Counted from the stretch's first letter, positions 25,457 through 34,836 are shown. The stretch is DNA of 64,000 bases from Lachnospiraceae bacterium (GCA_015056765.1 SVFQ01000010.1:1-64000), one strand, 5' to 3'. Made by a program: numbers and translations. Notes: generated from the sequence alone by a model not told the origin.

Positions 25457-26911
25457 TTATTCTGCAACTTCGATACCTAAGTTGTCAGATACTGTCTGTT
25501 TGAAATCAGCGATTGCTGCATCTCTGTCTTTTTCGCCAGCTGCATATGCACGAACCTGATCTCTCCAGATGCTGTTGATAGATTCATCATACTGAGTTAA
25601 GTTCTTACCATTTGCATATTTGTTAGCAGGTACGAAGTAATCGAACATATTCTGTCCACCGAGGAAGTCAAGTTCGCCGTTGGATTTGCCCATTACTGTA
25701 CCGGAAGCTACAGAGTCTTTTGTACCGCCTTCGCCGTTCAAAGTACCGTTAGCCCATTTGTACTGTAAGCCGTCTTCGGAGCTATCTAAGGTTACCCACT
25801 GAATCAATTCAGCTACAGCTGCCTTCTTAGCTTCGTCCATGTTCTTGTTTGCAAGAAGCCATGTACCACCCCAGAAGAAACCGATAGGAGAATCGCAGAT
25901 TGCCCAGTCACCATAGGTGCCTTCGCCTACTTTTTCGCCACCGCAGTTAGGAGCAAGTGTGTAGTTGATCAGCCATGCAGGACCAAAGAAACCAAATACA
26001 GGTTTAGCACCTTCGCCCTTCATATCTGCGAACCAAGCATCCTGCCAGTCCTGAGTAACGTTAGACCAGCCCTTGTCAGTCAGGTCTTTGGAGATGTCAA
26101 GGAAAGCTTCTCTCTTAGGATCGATCTGAAGTTTGCCATCAGCGTCTAACCAACCCTTATCAGAGCTGTTTTCTACTGCGTGCCAGATATCACCATCACC
26201 GGATACGATAGCGTCACCTTTTTCAGCAAGCTTAGCAGCTGCTTCAAAGAATTTGTCCCAGGAACCGGAACCGCCACCGATGATCTTGGAGATTTCTGCC
26301 GGATCATCTGTACCGAATACATCTTTTGCGATGCTTCTTCTGTAGATGAATACACCACCAGTTGTCTGATAGCCAAGTGCATCAATCTTTCCGTCTGTGT
26401 TGGAACCGATATCCATTGTGTACTGTGCGATATCAGCTTCTTTTACTAAGTTGTCTACATCGATGCCCAAATCAGCATAAGGCATTGCGAAGTCCTGCAT
26501 ATCACCCTTGGAATATTTCAGGATGAAAGCTGCTTCTGCGCAATACATATCTGGCTGATCTGCTCCGCCTGCCTGAAGAGCTGCGTCCAAGGCCGGCTGA
26601 TAAGCACCGTCTGTTGTAGCGATGATAGTAGTATTAATGGAGTATGGGAAATCAGGATGTTCGTCCACGTATTTCTGAATCATACCAGGAACTTCATCTG
26701 TGAATGCCCAAAGATTAATAGTACCTTCGCCGCCACCGTTTGCAGGTGTTGCAGTGTCTGTAGTAGCTGCGTCATCTGCAGGTGTTGCTTCTGCTTCTGC
26801 TGCAGGTTCAGCTGCTGGAGCATCTGCTGCAGGAGCTGCGCCACCGCAACCAGCAAGTAATGAGGTTGCCATAACGCCAGTCAGTAATGTTGCCAAAACT
26901 TTCTTTTTCAT
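25457..26911 (-). CDS. Extracellular sugar-binding lipoprotein (cassette 3)
   Basis: The 484-residue protein has a lipoprotein signal nearly identical to that of the cassette 4 protein (MKKKVLATLLTGVMAT, lipobox LLAGCG), an Ala/Pro/Glu linker, then a CUT1 binding-protein fold. Both carry GFFWGGTW or GFYWGGTW and KVFA/KPVF...YFGPAWLI-type segments, showing that the cassettes arose by duplication. Ligand unknown. The operator CGTTAC-N4-GTAACG lies 20 bases upstream of its ATG, just before the SD AAAGGAGG. Confidence 0.87.
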   Translation of the reverse strand: MKKKVLATLLTGVMATSLLAGCGGAAPAADAPAAEPAAEAEATPADDAATTDTATPANGGGEGTINLWAFTDEVPGMIQKYVDEHPDFPYSINTTIIATTDGAYQPALDAALQAGGADQPDMYCAEAAFILKYSKGDMQDFAMPYADLGIDVDNLVKEADIAQYTMDIGSNTDGKIDALGYQTTGGVFIYRRSIAKDVFGTDDPAEISKIIGGGSGSWDKFFEAAAKLAEKGDAIVSGDGDIWHAVENSSDKGWLDADGKLQIDPKREAFLDISKDLTDKGWSNVTQDWQDAWFADMKGEGAKPVFGFFGPAWLINYTLAPNCGGEKVGEGTYGDWAICDSPIGFFWGGTWLLANKNMDEAKKAAVAELIQWVTLDSSEDGLQYKWANGTLNGEGGTKDSVASGTVMGKSNGELDFLGGQNMFDYFVPANKYANGKNLTQYDESINSIWRDQVRAYAAGEKDRDAAIADFKQTVSDNLGIEVAE

Positions 26912-26931
26912 AGAATCCTCCTTTAACGTTT

Positions 26932-26947
26932 ACGTTACTTATGTAAC
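26932..26947. promoter_or_regulatory. Operator CGTTAC-N4-GTAACG, cassette 3
   Basis: A perfect 16-bp inverted repeat in the untranslated leader, preceded by AACGTTTA. The same site is placed identically upstream of cassette 4. Confidence 0.6.
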
Positions 26948-27227
26948 GCTTTCTATGCCTCCATTATTGCAAATAATTGCAAAAAATATTTTGCAACGAT
27001 TGCTCTGGTTCGTGTCAAGATTGCGAAAATAACGCAAAATGACGGATTATTATCTTGAATATTGATGTATTTTTACCTAATTTTCCATCATTTTAATATT
27101 TTGCTTCCCACACAGACGTTCATAACGCACAACCAGAAGTCAGATTTAACGTTTTCCGTTGTGCATTATGCCCATGCAGATTTTGCTATCCCTATACAGT
27201 GCAAGAATTGCGATTTCAAATCACAAC
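26948..27227. other. Intergenic region upstream of cassette 3
   Basis: This AT-rich stretch has no gene. It holds a minus-strand TTGACA (27013-27018), the most likely -35 of cassette 3 with an uncertain -10 (TGCAAA or CAAAAT), and an AACG-N5-CGTT repeat near 27149-27161 that could be a further regulator site. Confidence 0.4.
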
Positions 27228-27259
27228 CAAAAAGAACCGCACCCTAAGGATGCGGTTCT
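27228..27259 (-). terminator. Terminator of cassette 4
   Basis: Minus-strand AGAACCGCATCC pairs with GGGTGCGGTTCT (one G-U) across a 3-base loop, then TTTTTGG. The opposite strand has a C-A mismatch, which fits selection on the minus-strand RNA. Confidence 0.85.
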
Positions 27260-27276
27260 AAATAATACATATTCAG

Positions 27277-28140
27277 TTAGCCTTTTACAGCTCCGGAAGA
27301 TACTCCGCCGACAATGTACTCTGAAAGAATCAGGTAAACGATGATAACCGGGAAGATGGATGCTGCGATCATGATATAAATCTGACCCATATCGAATCTC
27401 AACCAGTCAGCACCACGAAGCTCTGCAATCATAACAGGAAGGGTTTTCTTTGTTTCTGTATGCAGGATCAATGCTGGAGTAAAGTAGTTGTTCCAGCTTC
27501 CTACGAAGGAGAAAATCATCTGTACACTGATTGCCGGTTTAATCAGCGGAAGAATGATGGTGTTAAAAGTACGGAACTCATTGGAACCATCAATTCTCGC
27601 TGCCTCTACCAAAGATAGAGGAAGGTTGCTTTCCATGTACTGCTTTAAGTAGAAGTAAGTTACAGGAGAAGCGATTGCCGGAATAATCAATGGAACCAAA
27701 GAGTCATCCAGCTTAATTTTTGTAATCAACTGTAAGAAACCAAGCGCGGTAACCTGTCCCGGAATCATCATGATTGCAAGGATGAATGCTGCGATAGCAT
27801 CACGTCCTTTGAATCTGTATGTGTTGATTGCGTATGCTGTCATAGCAGAGAAGTATACGCAAAGCAAGCAAGTACAACCGGAAACGATAAGGCTGTTCAG
27901 GAAACCTCTCGCAATCGGAATGGTACCGTTTATCAGGCTGGTCCAGTTATCAAGGAGATGCGTGCTTGGCAATAATGTGAAGCCCAAGGTCATCTCAGAA
28001 TGTGATCTAGTAGAGTTAATTAAAAGTATATAAAACCAAATCAGGCAAAGTAAAGAGAAAAAGATAAGCACAATGTATGCGATAGCCCTTCTCACTTTAA
28101 TAGGAACGCCATGCGGTTTTGCTTTTGTAATTTCGTCCAT
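27277..28140 (-). CDS. Sugar ABC transporter permease, MalG-like (cassette 4)
   Basis: The 287-residue membrane protein has six helices and the EAA loop SLVEAARIDGSNEFRTF...ILPLI. SD GGAGG lies nine bases before the ATG. It partners the permease at 28159. Similarity to the cassette 3 counterpart is obvious over its length (MMIPGQVTALGF against MMIPAQITMIGF). Confidence 0.87.
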   Translation of the reverse strand: MDEITKAKPHGVPIKVRRAIAYIVLIFFSLLCLIWFYILLINSTRSHSEMTLGFTLLPSTHLLDNWTSLINGTIPIARGFLNSLIVSGCTCLLCVYFSAMTAYAINTYRFKGRDAIAAFILAIMMIPGQVTALGFLQLITKIKLDDSLVPLIIPAIASPVTYFYLKQYMESNLPLSLVEAARIDGSNEFRTFNTIILPLIKPAISVQMIFSFVGSWNNYFTPALILHTETKKTLPVMIAELRGADWLRFDMGQIYIMIAASIFPVIIVYLILSEYIVGGVSSGAVKG

Positions 28141-28158
28141 AGCTATATTCCTCCTTAC

Positions 28159-29073
28159 TTAGTTCTCTTTTGAACTATTCATCTTAAAGACGATTAAGCT
28201 CAAAACGCCGGTTACCACAAACATGAATACGGAAAGTGCACCGCCTCGACCCATATCTTTGCTGGTCAGATATCTGTTCAACAGCATGATAACGGTTGTC
28301 AGGGAATCCGTCGGATTACCACGGCCGTTGGTCAAAATCTGAGGAACATCGAACATCTGCAAACCACCAATCAAAGATGTAATGAGTACATATACAAAGA
28401 TTGGACGAAGAATAGGCATGGTAATCTTGCTAAATACCTGAGATGCAGTAGCACCATCTACCTGTGCAGCTTCATAAAGAGCTGTATCAATACCAAGCAT
28501 ACCTGCCATCAACAGAATAGTGGTATTACCGAACCACATAAGGAAGTTCATGAACATAACCAAAATTCTGGATGCAGCTACATACTGGAAGAACTTAAAT
28601 GGCTCGCTACGTAATCCCATAGACATTAAAATCTGGTTGACCGGACCACTGTCAGAAAACAGGGCAAAGAACAACATAGAGAACGCAGATGCCATAATTA
28701 AGTTTGGCATGTAAATAACTGTTTTAAAGAATCTCTGTCCTTTCAGTCTAAGGCTTGGATCAGAGAACCAATAAGCTAATAAAAGCGCAATCAAAATCTG
28801 TGGAATAAATCCACCAATCCACATGATTAAGGTATTGCCTAAATATTTCCAAACCTCCGGAGTTGACAGCAGATTCACATAATTCTGGACTCCAACCAAA
28901 TTTGGTCCAATCTGTTTCAATCCAGAGCGATAATTTTCAAAGAAACTGTTATAAATGGTGTTACATAACGGAATAAAACTAAAAATAATATAGGTTACAA
29001 AAAATGGTATAAGGAAAATATATCCCCATCTATTAAACTTAACCACATTGTAATTGGACTTTTTCTTGTCCAT
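28159..29073 (-). CDS. Sugar ABC transporter permease, MalF-like (cassette 4)
   Basis: The 304-residue membrane protein has six helices and the EAA loop ALYEAAQVDGATASQVF...ITMPIL. The start at 29073 has GGAGG seven bases upstream; a further 27 in-frame codons reach into the stem-loop behind the binding-protein gene and are not credible. It pairs with the permease at 27277. Confidence 0.87.
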   Translation of the reverse strand: MDKKKSNYNVVKFNRWGYIFLIPFFVTYIIFSFIPLCNTIYNSFFENYRSGLKQIGPNLVGVQNYVNLLSTPEVWKYLGNTLIMWIGGFIPQILIALLLAYWFSDPSLRLKGQRFFKTVIYMPNLIMASAFSMLFFALFSDSGPVNQILMSMGLRSEPFKFFQYVAASRILVMFMNFLMWFGNTTILLMAGMLGIDTALYEAAQVDGATASQVFSKITMPILRPIFVYVLITSLIGGLQMFDVPQILTNGRGNPTDSLTTVIMLLNRYLTSKDMGRGGALSVFMFVVTGVLSLIVFKMNSSKEN

Positions 29074-29127
29074 ATTACTACCTCCGCAAATAATACTGTA
29101 GTCTAAGAATGGTTTTTTGAAAGAATT

Positions 29128-29152
29128 GCCTGCCGGCAGAAAACCGGCAGGC
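29128..29152 (-). promoter_or_regulatory. Intercistronic stem-loop, cassette 4
   Basis: A perfect 9-bp stem GCCTGCCGG/CCGGCAGGC with a 7-base loop lies 22 bases after the binding-protein stop. A short U-containing stretch follows without a clean run. Confidence 0.65.
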
Positions 29153-29174
29153 ACATTACTTCACACTAAACTTA

Positions 29175-30596
29175 TTATTTTGTAAGTTCAGGATATCTCT
29201 GAAGTGCTAAGGTGTAGAACTGATCCATAGCTTCATCGATTGTAGCATAGTTGCCATTGATGTAGTCTCCCATAGCTGTCTGGAAGTCGCCCAGAAGACC
29301 CTGATCATAAGCTGTCAGGTTAGCCATGTCAATCTTATCAGCACCTGCGCAGAACATCTTCAGAGGGTTCTGTCCGCCAAGTACTGCGTTAGAGTAAGAT
29401 TCGTCAGCAGCAAGACCTTCCATAACTGGTCTGTTGTTTACGAAATCGTTGTCTTTGAGAACGATGTCTTTCATGATTTCTGGATCCATGGTCATCTTTC
29501 TCATGATGTCTGCTACAAGGTTAGCATTGTCTGTACCTGCAGCTGCGCAGATCCATGTACCACCCCAGTAGAAGCCCTGAGGACCTTCTGTAGCAGCCCA
29601 GCCGCCATCGTGTCCAACGGAACCTTCAACATCAGCAGCCATACAGAAGTCGATCAACCAAGCTGGTCCAAAGTATGCGAATACTTTACCTTCTGGATAG
29701 AAACCTTTGTTCCAATCTTCGCCCCACTGGCCCCAAGTATTGCAGTAACCAGCATCAGCAAGTTTCTTAGAATCTTCAACCCATTTGATCAGGTTGTCAT
29801 CAACCTGGATCTTGTTGCCATCAACCCAAGGAAGTTTAGCATTGTTCTGATATACACGGAATGTATCAGCTGTGGAAGAAATTACATCGTAACCAGCTTC
29901 ATCAAGTTTGCCAGCAGATTCATAGAACTTATCCCAGTCAGAGAACAGAGGCTGAATAGTAGCTGGATCATCGGAGCCGAATACTTCTTTAGCGATTTCT
30001 CTGTTGTAAATCATTACACCAGGGCAACCCTGCCAAGAAGTACCTTTTACAACGCCGTTAGAATCAGTTACAACGTCCTGAGTGTAGGTGTACTGATCTT
30101 TCATTTCGTCAGCAGAGATACCAAGGTCTGTAAGAGCCATTGTGTAATCTGTGTCTGTGTACTTAACAGCGTAGTCTGCTTCTACAAGGAACAAGTCAAG
30201 CTTGTCATCTGCGGAAGCGCTATCCTGAGCGAGAAGGATCTCATCAAGTCTGTTCTGATAAGCGTTCTCTTCGTTAGGTGTGATGAGCCAGTTAACAGTT
30301 ACATCACCGATTTTACCGGTAGTTCCATCAACTTTCTCATATCCTGGATAGTGATCTTCAAGACGAGACTTGAACTCCTCATTCCAAGCAGAGATGTTCA
30401 GGACTTTACCTGTATCCTCTGGTAATTCAGCTGCAGGAGCTGCTGCTTCGCTTTCTGCTGCTGGTGCAGCTTCTTCTGCTGCTGGAGCTTCAGCTGCTGG
30501 AGCGTCTGCTGCAGGAGCTGCTGCGTTTCCACAACCAGCAAGTAATGTGGTTGCCATAACGCCAGTAAGTAATGTTGCCAAAACTTTCTTTTTCAT
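29175..30596 (-). CDS. Extracellular sugar-binding lipoprotein (cassette 4)
   Basis: The 473-residue protein has a lipoprotein signal (lipobox LLAGCG, Cys 22), an Ala/Pro/Glu linker to about residue 60, then a CUT1 binding-protein fold (LNISAWNEEFKSRLEDHYPGYEKV). It is a paralogue of the cassette 3 protein but clearly diverged, so the two may bind related, different sugars. The SD is AAAGGAGG and the operator lies 21 bases upstream of the ATG. Confidence 0.87.
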   Translation of the reverse strand: MKKKVLATLLTGVMATTLLAGCGNAAAPAADAPAAEAPAAEEAAPAAESEAAAPAAELPEDTGKVLNISAWNEEFKSRLEDHYPGYEKVDGTTGKIGDVTVNWLITPNEENAYQNRLDEILLAQDSASADDKLDLFLVEADYAVKYTDTDYTMALTDLGISADEMKDQYTYTQDVVTDSNGVVKGTSWQGCPGVMIYNREIAKEVFGSDDPATIQPLFSDWDKFYESAGKLDEAGYDVISSTADTFRVYQNNAKLPWVDGNKIQVDDNLIKWVEDSKKLADAGYCNTWGQWGEDWNKGFYPEGKVFAYFGPAWLIDFCMAADVEGSVGHDGGWAATEGPQGFYWGGTWICAAAGTDNANLVADIMRKMTMDPEIMKDIVLKDNDFVNNRPVMEGLAADESYSNAVLGGQNPLKMFCAGADKIDMANLTAYDQGLLGDFQTAMGDYINGNYATIDEAMDQFYTLALQRYPELTK

Positions 30597-30617
30597 AGAT
30601 TCCTCCTTTAACGTTTT

Positions 30618-30633
30618 CGTTACCTTGGTAACG
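30618..30633. promoter_or_regulatory. Operator CGTTACC-N2-GGTAACG, cassette 4
   Basis: A perfect palindrome preceded by AACGTTTT, in the same position as the cassette 3 site. Confidence 0.6.
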
Positions 30634-30758
30634 CATCTTCTATGAGTCCATTATGACAAAAAAAACAGGGGCGCATCATACAATTCTTGCTATCCGTTAC
30701 CATTTTATTGCGAAAAGCACTTAAATATTTGAGTAATCTTGTTGAAATTGGGCAATTT

Positions 30759-30773
30759 GGTTAAACGTTTACC
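30759..30773. promoter_or_regulatory. LacI-type palindrome GGTTAAACGTTTACC
   Basis: This 15-bp near-palindrome with a central AAACGTTT resembles LacI-family operators. It lies about 165 bases upstream of the cassette 4 ATG. Confidence 0.4.
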
Positions 30774-30818
30774 TGATTTTTACATATTTAAGCACGAAAA
30801 CGGTTACGCACTTACAAC

Positions 30819-30858
30819 AAAAAAGGGCAAAATGCCATTTTCATTGTGCATTTTGCCC
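30819..30858 (-). terminator. Terminator after the DUF2130 gene
   Basis: Minus-strand GGGCAAAATGC pairs perfectly with GCATTTTGCCC and is followed by TTTTTTG. Confidence 0.85.
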
Positions 30859-30876
30859 CCATCTCTTACAGCGGTA

Positions 30877-32091
30877 TCACTTATGTAATTCTTCAAATTT
30901 TGCTTTCATGGTAGGATTATCTTTCGTCAGTTTCGCCACAGAAACCTCTTCTACCTTGTTATTGGCGATTCTCAGCTGATTGTCAGAACCCTGTAATTCT
31001 TTCTTCACCTTTTCAAGATGCTGAATTGTTTTATCGATTTCGTCGATTGCTTTGTCAAAATGACTATGAGCCAGTTCGTAATTTCTTCCGAAATCGTTTT
31101 TGAAACGCATTAAGCTGTCTTCGAAATTGGAGATATCGATATCCTGGTTCTTTACAACAGCCAGTTCCTGCTTATACATCAGCGCATTCATGGCTGCATT
31201 TCGTAACAGGGTAATAATCGGTATAAAGCACTGTGGACGCACCACGTACATCTTATCGTATTTATAAGATACATCTACGATACCTGCGTTATAAAGCTCG
31301 CTGTCTGCTTCCAGTAAAGATACCAGCACTGCATACTCGCAATTCTTTTCTTTTCGGTCCTTATCCAGTTCCTTAAAGAAATCTTCATTCTTGTGTTTCG
31401 TAGCAGTTTCGGACATTTCGTTTTTCATCTCAAACATGATGGAGATGATTTCTACACCGTTTTCGTCCTCTTCTCTGTAAATATAGTCACCTTTGCTACC
31501 GGTTCTGGCATCATTATCCTTTTCGAAGTACGCATTTTTAAAAGCAGTAGCCCTGAGCTGATTGAACTGAATCTCGCAGTGTTGCTCCAAAGACTCCCCT
31601 ACCATCTTCGTAGACATACGGGTTTTCATATCCTTATAATAAGCAATCTGCTCATCTTTCTGGTCCAGAAGCATTTTGCCTCTTTGCTGTTCATTTTGTA
31701 ATTGCAGCTCTAGGTCTCGTTTTTCATCCTCCACCTGCTTTACTGCCTTCATGACAGCCAGTTCCTGCTTATCCTCTACGCCATCCAGCTGATTCTTTAG
31801 GTTTTGTGCAGTCTGCTGTTCTTTCAGAATCTGCTCTCTCAGCTTCTGGATTTCTTTGTCCTTCTCTTGCAGTTCTTTCTCGTGAGCTTCTTTGGTCTGC
31901 AATTTGATTTCTGTTTCCTGGGCGTTCATTTCCAGTTGATGCTTCTCCTGCAAATGATCCTCCAGTTCACGCACTCTGCTCTGCAGGTCCTTTTCAAACT
32001 CCCTGTCTCGAATCTGCTTAATAATGGATCCCAGCTCTGCATCATCTACCGTAAAGGCTTGCCCGCAATGTGGGCACTTCAGTTCTGCCAT
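30877..32091 (-). CDS. DUF2130 family protein with coiled coil
   Basis: The 404-residue cytoplasmic protein starts with a half zinc-finger (ELKCPHCGQAF), continues as a long Gln/Glu/Lys coiled coil (about residues 30-165) and ends with the DUF2130 domain (about 170-350). Within it, GDYIYRE...FEMKNE resembles the Asp...Glu-x-Lys pattern of PD-(D/E)XK nucleases; this is a pattern reading, not a proven activity. Function unknown. The start at 32091 has GGGGAGG nine bases upstream. It follows pepD by 33 bases and shares its transcript. Confidence 0.8.
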   Translation of the reverse strand: MAELKCPHCGQAFTVDDAELGSIIKQIRDREFEKDLQSRVRELEDHLQEKHQLEMNAQETEIKLQTKEAHEKELQEKDKEIQKLREQILKEQQTAQNLKNQLDGVEDKQELAVMKAVKQVEDEKRDLELQLQNEQQRGKMLLDQKDEQIAYYKDMKTRMSTKMVGESLEQHCEIQFNQLRATAFKNAYFEKDNDARTGSKGDYIYREEDENGVEIISIMFEMKNEMSETATKHKNEDFFKELDKDRKEKNCEYAVLVSLLEADSELYNAGIVDVSYKYDKMYVVRPQCFIPIITLLRNAAMNALMYKQELAVVKNQDIDISNFEDSLMRFKNDFGRNYELAHSHFDKAIDEIDKTIQHLEKVKKELQGSDNQLRIANNKVEEVSVAKLTKDNPTMKAKFEELHK

Positions 32092-32124
32092 AGTGCTGCT
32101 CCTCCCCATGCTGTAAAATCTGTT

Positions 32125-33567
32125 TTATTTTGCTGCTAATACAGCCAGTACATACTCCCAAGTTCTCTTGGCAGAGGAGATGGAAAGTCTTTCCTCTGTG
32201 GTATGGATATCCTTCATATTCGGTCCAATGGATACACAATCAAGATCCGGTCTCTTCTCCAAGAAAAATCCGCACTCTACGCCTGCATGGATAGCTTCCA
32301 CGATAGGCTCCTTCTGATACATATCCTTATATACCTTCATGCAAAGATCACGGAAAGGAGACTCTACGCGATATGCCCATCCCGGATAATCTGCTCTTAC
32401 GTCATTTTTGCCACCGGCAAGTCTGGTGATGGTGGTGATACGGTCAATCAGAGCTTTCTTTTCGCTGGCAATGGAGCTTCTAACGGAGGTAACAAAGGAG
32501 AATTTGTCTCCCTCCAGCTTCATAATACCGTTATTCAAAGAAGTCTGTACCAGGCCTTCCACATCAGCGCTCATAGCCTGTACGCCGTTCGGCATAGCGA
32601 TGAGCACATCTACGATATGGGATAATGCTTTATTCTCTACCACCTGCTCAGAGCCTTCCCCTAAGTCTGTTATCACAACCTGGAATCCAGGATCTTTGGT
32701 TGCAAGCTCTACTTTGATTTTGCTCTCGATGTCGCAAATTGCTTCTTTCACTGCAGCCACTCTGTCAGCAGATACCACCATATTGCATACGCATTCTCTG
32801 GTGATGGCATTGTCTGCCACACCGCCTTCTAAGGTATAAACACCTACTGCATAGCCTGCTACTGCTTTTAATACACGGCCCATAAGTACGTTGGCATTAC
32901 CGCGCTCTTTATTGATTTCAGCTCCGGAATGTCCACCCTGAAGTCCTGTTACTTTTACTTCTAATTTTGCACCGCTTCTTGCTTCTCTAGGTGCTTCGAA
33001 GAAATGGTCTACTCTGGCGCCACCGGCACAACCAACCAGGAAATGTCCCTCGTCTTCAGAGTCAAGGTTAAAGAGTCTAGTACCCTTTAAGCCACTGATG
33101 TCTGCTGCTCTTGCGCCATCCATGCCGGTCTCTTCATCTGTTGTAATAAGGATATCCAAGTGTGGATGTGGAATGGTCTTATCTTCCATGATGGCCATGG
33201 CATAGGCTACTGCGATACCATCATCGCCACCTAAGCTGGTGCCCTCTGCATAGAGATTATCTCCATCTACCTTTACATTCAAAGGATCCTTGGTCATATC
33301 GATGGATAATTCCGGCTTGCTTACCGCTACCATATCCATGTGTCCCTGGATAATAATTCCCGGTACATTCTCGTAGCCTTCTGTAGCTTCGATTTCTACG
33401 AATACGTTTAATGCTTCATCCTGTCTTACTTTGTATCCAAGATTTCTGGCAAAATCTGCCAAGAAATCGCTAATTTCTTTTACATTTCCGGAGCCGTGAG
33501 GAATCTCACACAGCTTCGCAAAATTACTAAATACGGCCTTTGGTTCTAAATCATATATCGTTGCCAT
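32125..33567 (-). CDS. pepD: Aminoacyl-histidine dipeptidase (Xaa-His, M20 family)
   Basis: The 480-residue cytoplasmic metallopeptidase cleaves Xaa-His and related dipeptides. The M20 metal-site motifs are all present: GHMDMVAV, LGGDDGIAVAYA, DEETGMDGA and the C-terminal HAGVECGFF and GPNMKDIHTTEE. The inserted dimerisation domain lies in the middle (about 200-370). The start at 33567 is set by AAGGAG eight bases upstream; the ATG six bases earlier is too close to the SD. Two terminators separate it from the ribosomal operon upstream. Confidence 0.92.
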   Translation of the reverse strand: MATIYDLEPKAVFSNFAKLCEIPHGSGNVKEISDFLADFARNLGYKVRQDEALNVFVEIEATEGYENVPGIIIQGHMDMVAVSKPELSIDMTKDPLNVKVDGDNLYAEGTSLGGDDGIAVAYAMAIMEDKTIPHPHLDILITTDEETGMDGARAADISGLKGTRLFNLDSEDEGHFLVGCAGGARVDHFFEAPREARSGAKLEVKVTGLQGGHSGAEINKERGNANVLMGRVLKAVAGYAVGVYTLEGGVADNAITRECVCNMVVSADRVAAVKEAICDIESKIKVELATKDPGFQVVITDLGEGSEQVVENKALSHIVDVLIAMPNGVQAMSADVEGLVQTSLNNGIMKLEGDKFSFVTSVRSSIASEKKALIDRITTITRLAGGKNDVRADYPGWAYRVESPFRDLCMKVYKDMYQKEPIVEAIHAGVECGFFLEKRPDLDCVSIGPNMKDIHTTEERLSISSAKRTWEYVLAVLAAK

Positions 33568-33620
33568 AATCATCACTCCTTGTAGTTCATTTGTGCTTTG
33601 CACGCTTCTAATTATAGCAT

Positions 33621-33650
33621 AAAAACCTTGTCCTTACAGACAAGGCTTTT
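33621..33650 (-). terminator. Second terminator after rplT
   Basis: Minus-strand CCTTGTC/GACAAGG with flanking A and T runs (AAAAG...TTTTT) gives a second hairpin between rplT and pepD. Confidence 0.65.
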
Positions 33651-33673
33651 ATGGACGGGAGCCCCCAGCCAAT

Positions 33674-33702
33674 AAAAAAGACGCCCTCCTTCGAGGGCGC
33701 CT
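33674..33702 (-). terminator. Terminator of infC-rpmI-rplT
   Basis: Minus-strand GGCGCCCTC-GAAG-GAGGGCGTC (one G-U) followed by TTTTTT, ten bases after the rplT stop. Confidence 0.88.
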
Positions 33703-33711
33703 TATCAATTC

Positions 33712-34068
33712 CTAGGCAATCTTAGATTTTGCAAGTTCTGCTAAGGTCTTGAAACCTTCAGCATCGTTAACTGCCATTTCAGCTAACATCTTTCTGTTCA
33801 TATCTACACCTGCAAGGTTTAAACCATGCATAAATTTGCTGTAAGAAAGACCATTCAGTCTAGCTGCTGCATTGATACGAGCAATCCAGAGTGTTCTGAA
33901 CTGACGTTTTTTCTGTTTACGACCTGCATAAGAGCTAGCAAGTGCACGCATAACGGACTGTTTTGCGATTCTGTACTGTTTGGATCTTGCTCCTCTATAA
34001 CCTTTTGCAAGTTTTAATACTCTATTGTGCTTTTTCTTAGCGTTCATGCCGCCTTTTACTCTTGCCAT
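33712..34068 (-). CDS. rplT: Ribosomal protein L20
   Basis: The 118-residue basic protein matches L20 end to end ([60 protein letters not shown]). It binds 23S rRNA early in 50S assembly and, in Firmicutes, also binds the leader of its own operon to repress it. It is the last gene of infC-rpmI-rplT. Confidence 0.98.
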   Translation of the reverse strand: MARVKGGMNAKKKHNRVLKLAKGYRGARSKQYRIAKQSVMRALASSYAGRKQKKRQFRTLWIARINAAARLNGLSYSKFMHGLNLAGVDMNRKMLAEMAVNDAEGFKTLAELAKSKIA

Positions 34069-34096
34069 GTTTACTTCCTCCTAACCAATCTTCTAA

Positions 34097-34294
34097 TTAC
34101 AAATAAGGTAAAATCTTCTTCATTGTCTTAGCATTGGAAGCATCTGTCATAGCTGCCTGTCTAAGATTTCTTTTCAGCTTAGTGCTCTTCTTGGTTAAGA
34201 TGTGGCGCTTGTAAGCTTTGTTTCTTTTTAATTTACCTGTTCCTGTAGCAGTAAAGCGTTTTGCTGCTGCTCTGCTGGTTTTCATTTTTGGCAT
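34097..34294 (-). CDS. rpmI: Ribosomal protein L35
   Basis: The 65-residue basic protein has the L35 signature ([20 protein letters not shown] and [12 protein letters not shown]). It is a 50S component and sits between infC and rplT as in most bacteria. Confidence 0.98.
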   Translation of the reverse strand: MPKMKTSRAAAKRFTATGTGKLKRNKAYKRHILTKKSTKLKRNLRQAAMTDASNAKTMKKILPYL

Positions 34295-34326
34295 AATGGT
34301 AATCCTCCTATGTTCTGTTTGTATGA

Positions 34327-34836
34327 CTAACTACGTTTTTTAGCTAAAAACATAGTCATACTGCGACCTTCCACTTTTGGTGCCTTGTCAACTACTGCGA
34401 TATCAGAAAGCGCTTCAGCAAAATCATCTAAGATGTGCTTGCTGTTGGCCATATGAGCCATCTCTCTACCACGGAAACGAAGTGTGATTTTTACTTTGTT
34501 GCCTTTGGTAATGAACTTTCTAGCAGCATTTGTCTTGGTGTTCAAGTCATTGGTATCAATGTTTGGTGATAATCTCAATTCCTTGATTTCTGTGACAGCC
34601 TGTTTCTTCTTGGCTTCTTTCTCTTTACGAATGTTTTCGTATTTGAATTTACCATAATCAATGATACGGCAAACCGGTGGCTTAGCAGTAGGAGCAATCT
34701 TAACTAAGTCAACTCCCGCTTCGTCAGCAAGCTTCTGTGCCTCTTTGACACTCATAACGCCCAGCTGCTCACCGTCAATTCCGATGACACGAACTTCTTT
34801 GTCTCTGATTTGTTCATTAATGAAATATTCGCTAAT
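34327..34836 (-). CDS. infC: Translation initiation factor IF-3, ATT start
   Basis: The 169-residue factor binds the 30S subunit and proofreads start codons. The N-domain ([21 protein letters not shown]), the linker helix and the C-domain ([15 protein letters not shown]) are complete. No ATG is suitably placed. GGAGGG (34844-34849) lies seven bases before an ATT codon (34834-34836), so ATT is taken as the start; the only other non-ATG candidate, TTG at 34849-34851, overlaps the SD itself. ATT starts on infC allow IF-3 to repress its own translation in other bacteria. Confidence 0.93.
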   Translation of the reverse strand: MSEYFINEQIRDKEVRVIGIDGEQLGVMSVKEAQKLADEAGVDLVKIAPTAKPPVCRIIDYGKFKYENIRKEKEAKKKQAVTEIKELRLSPNIDTNDLNTKTNAARKFITKGNKVKITLRFRGREMAHMANSKHILDDFAEALSDIAVVDKAPKVEGRSMTMFLAKKRS

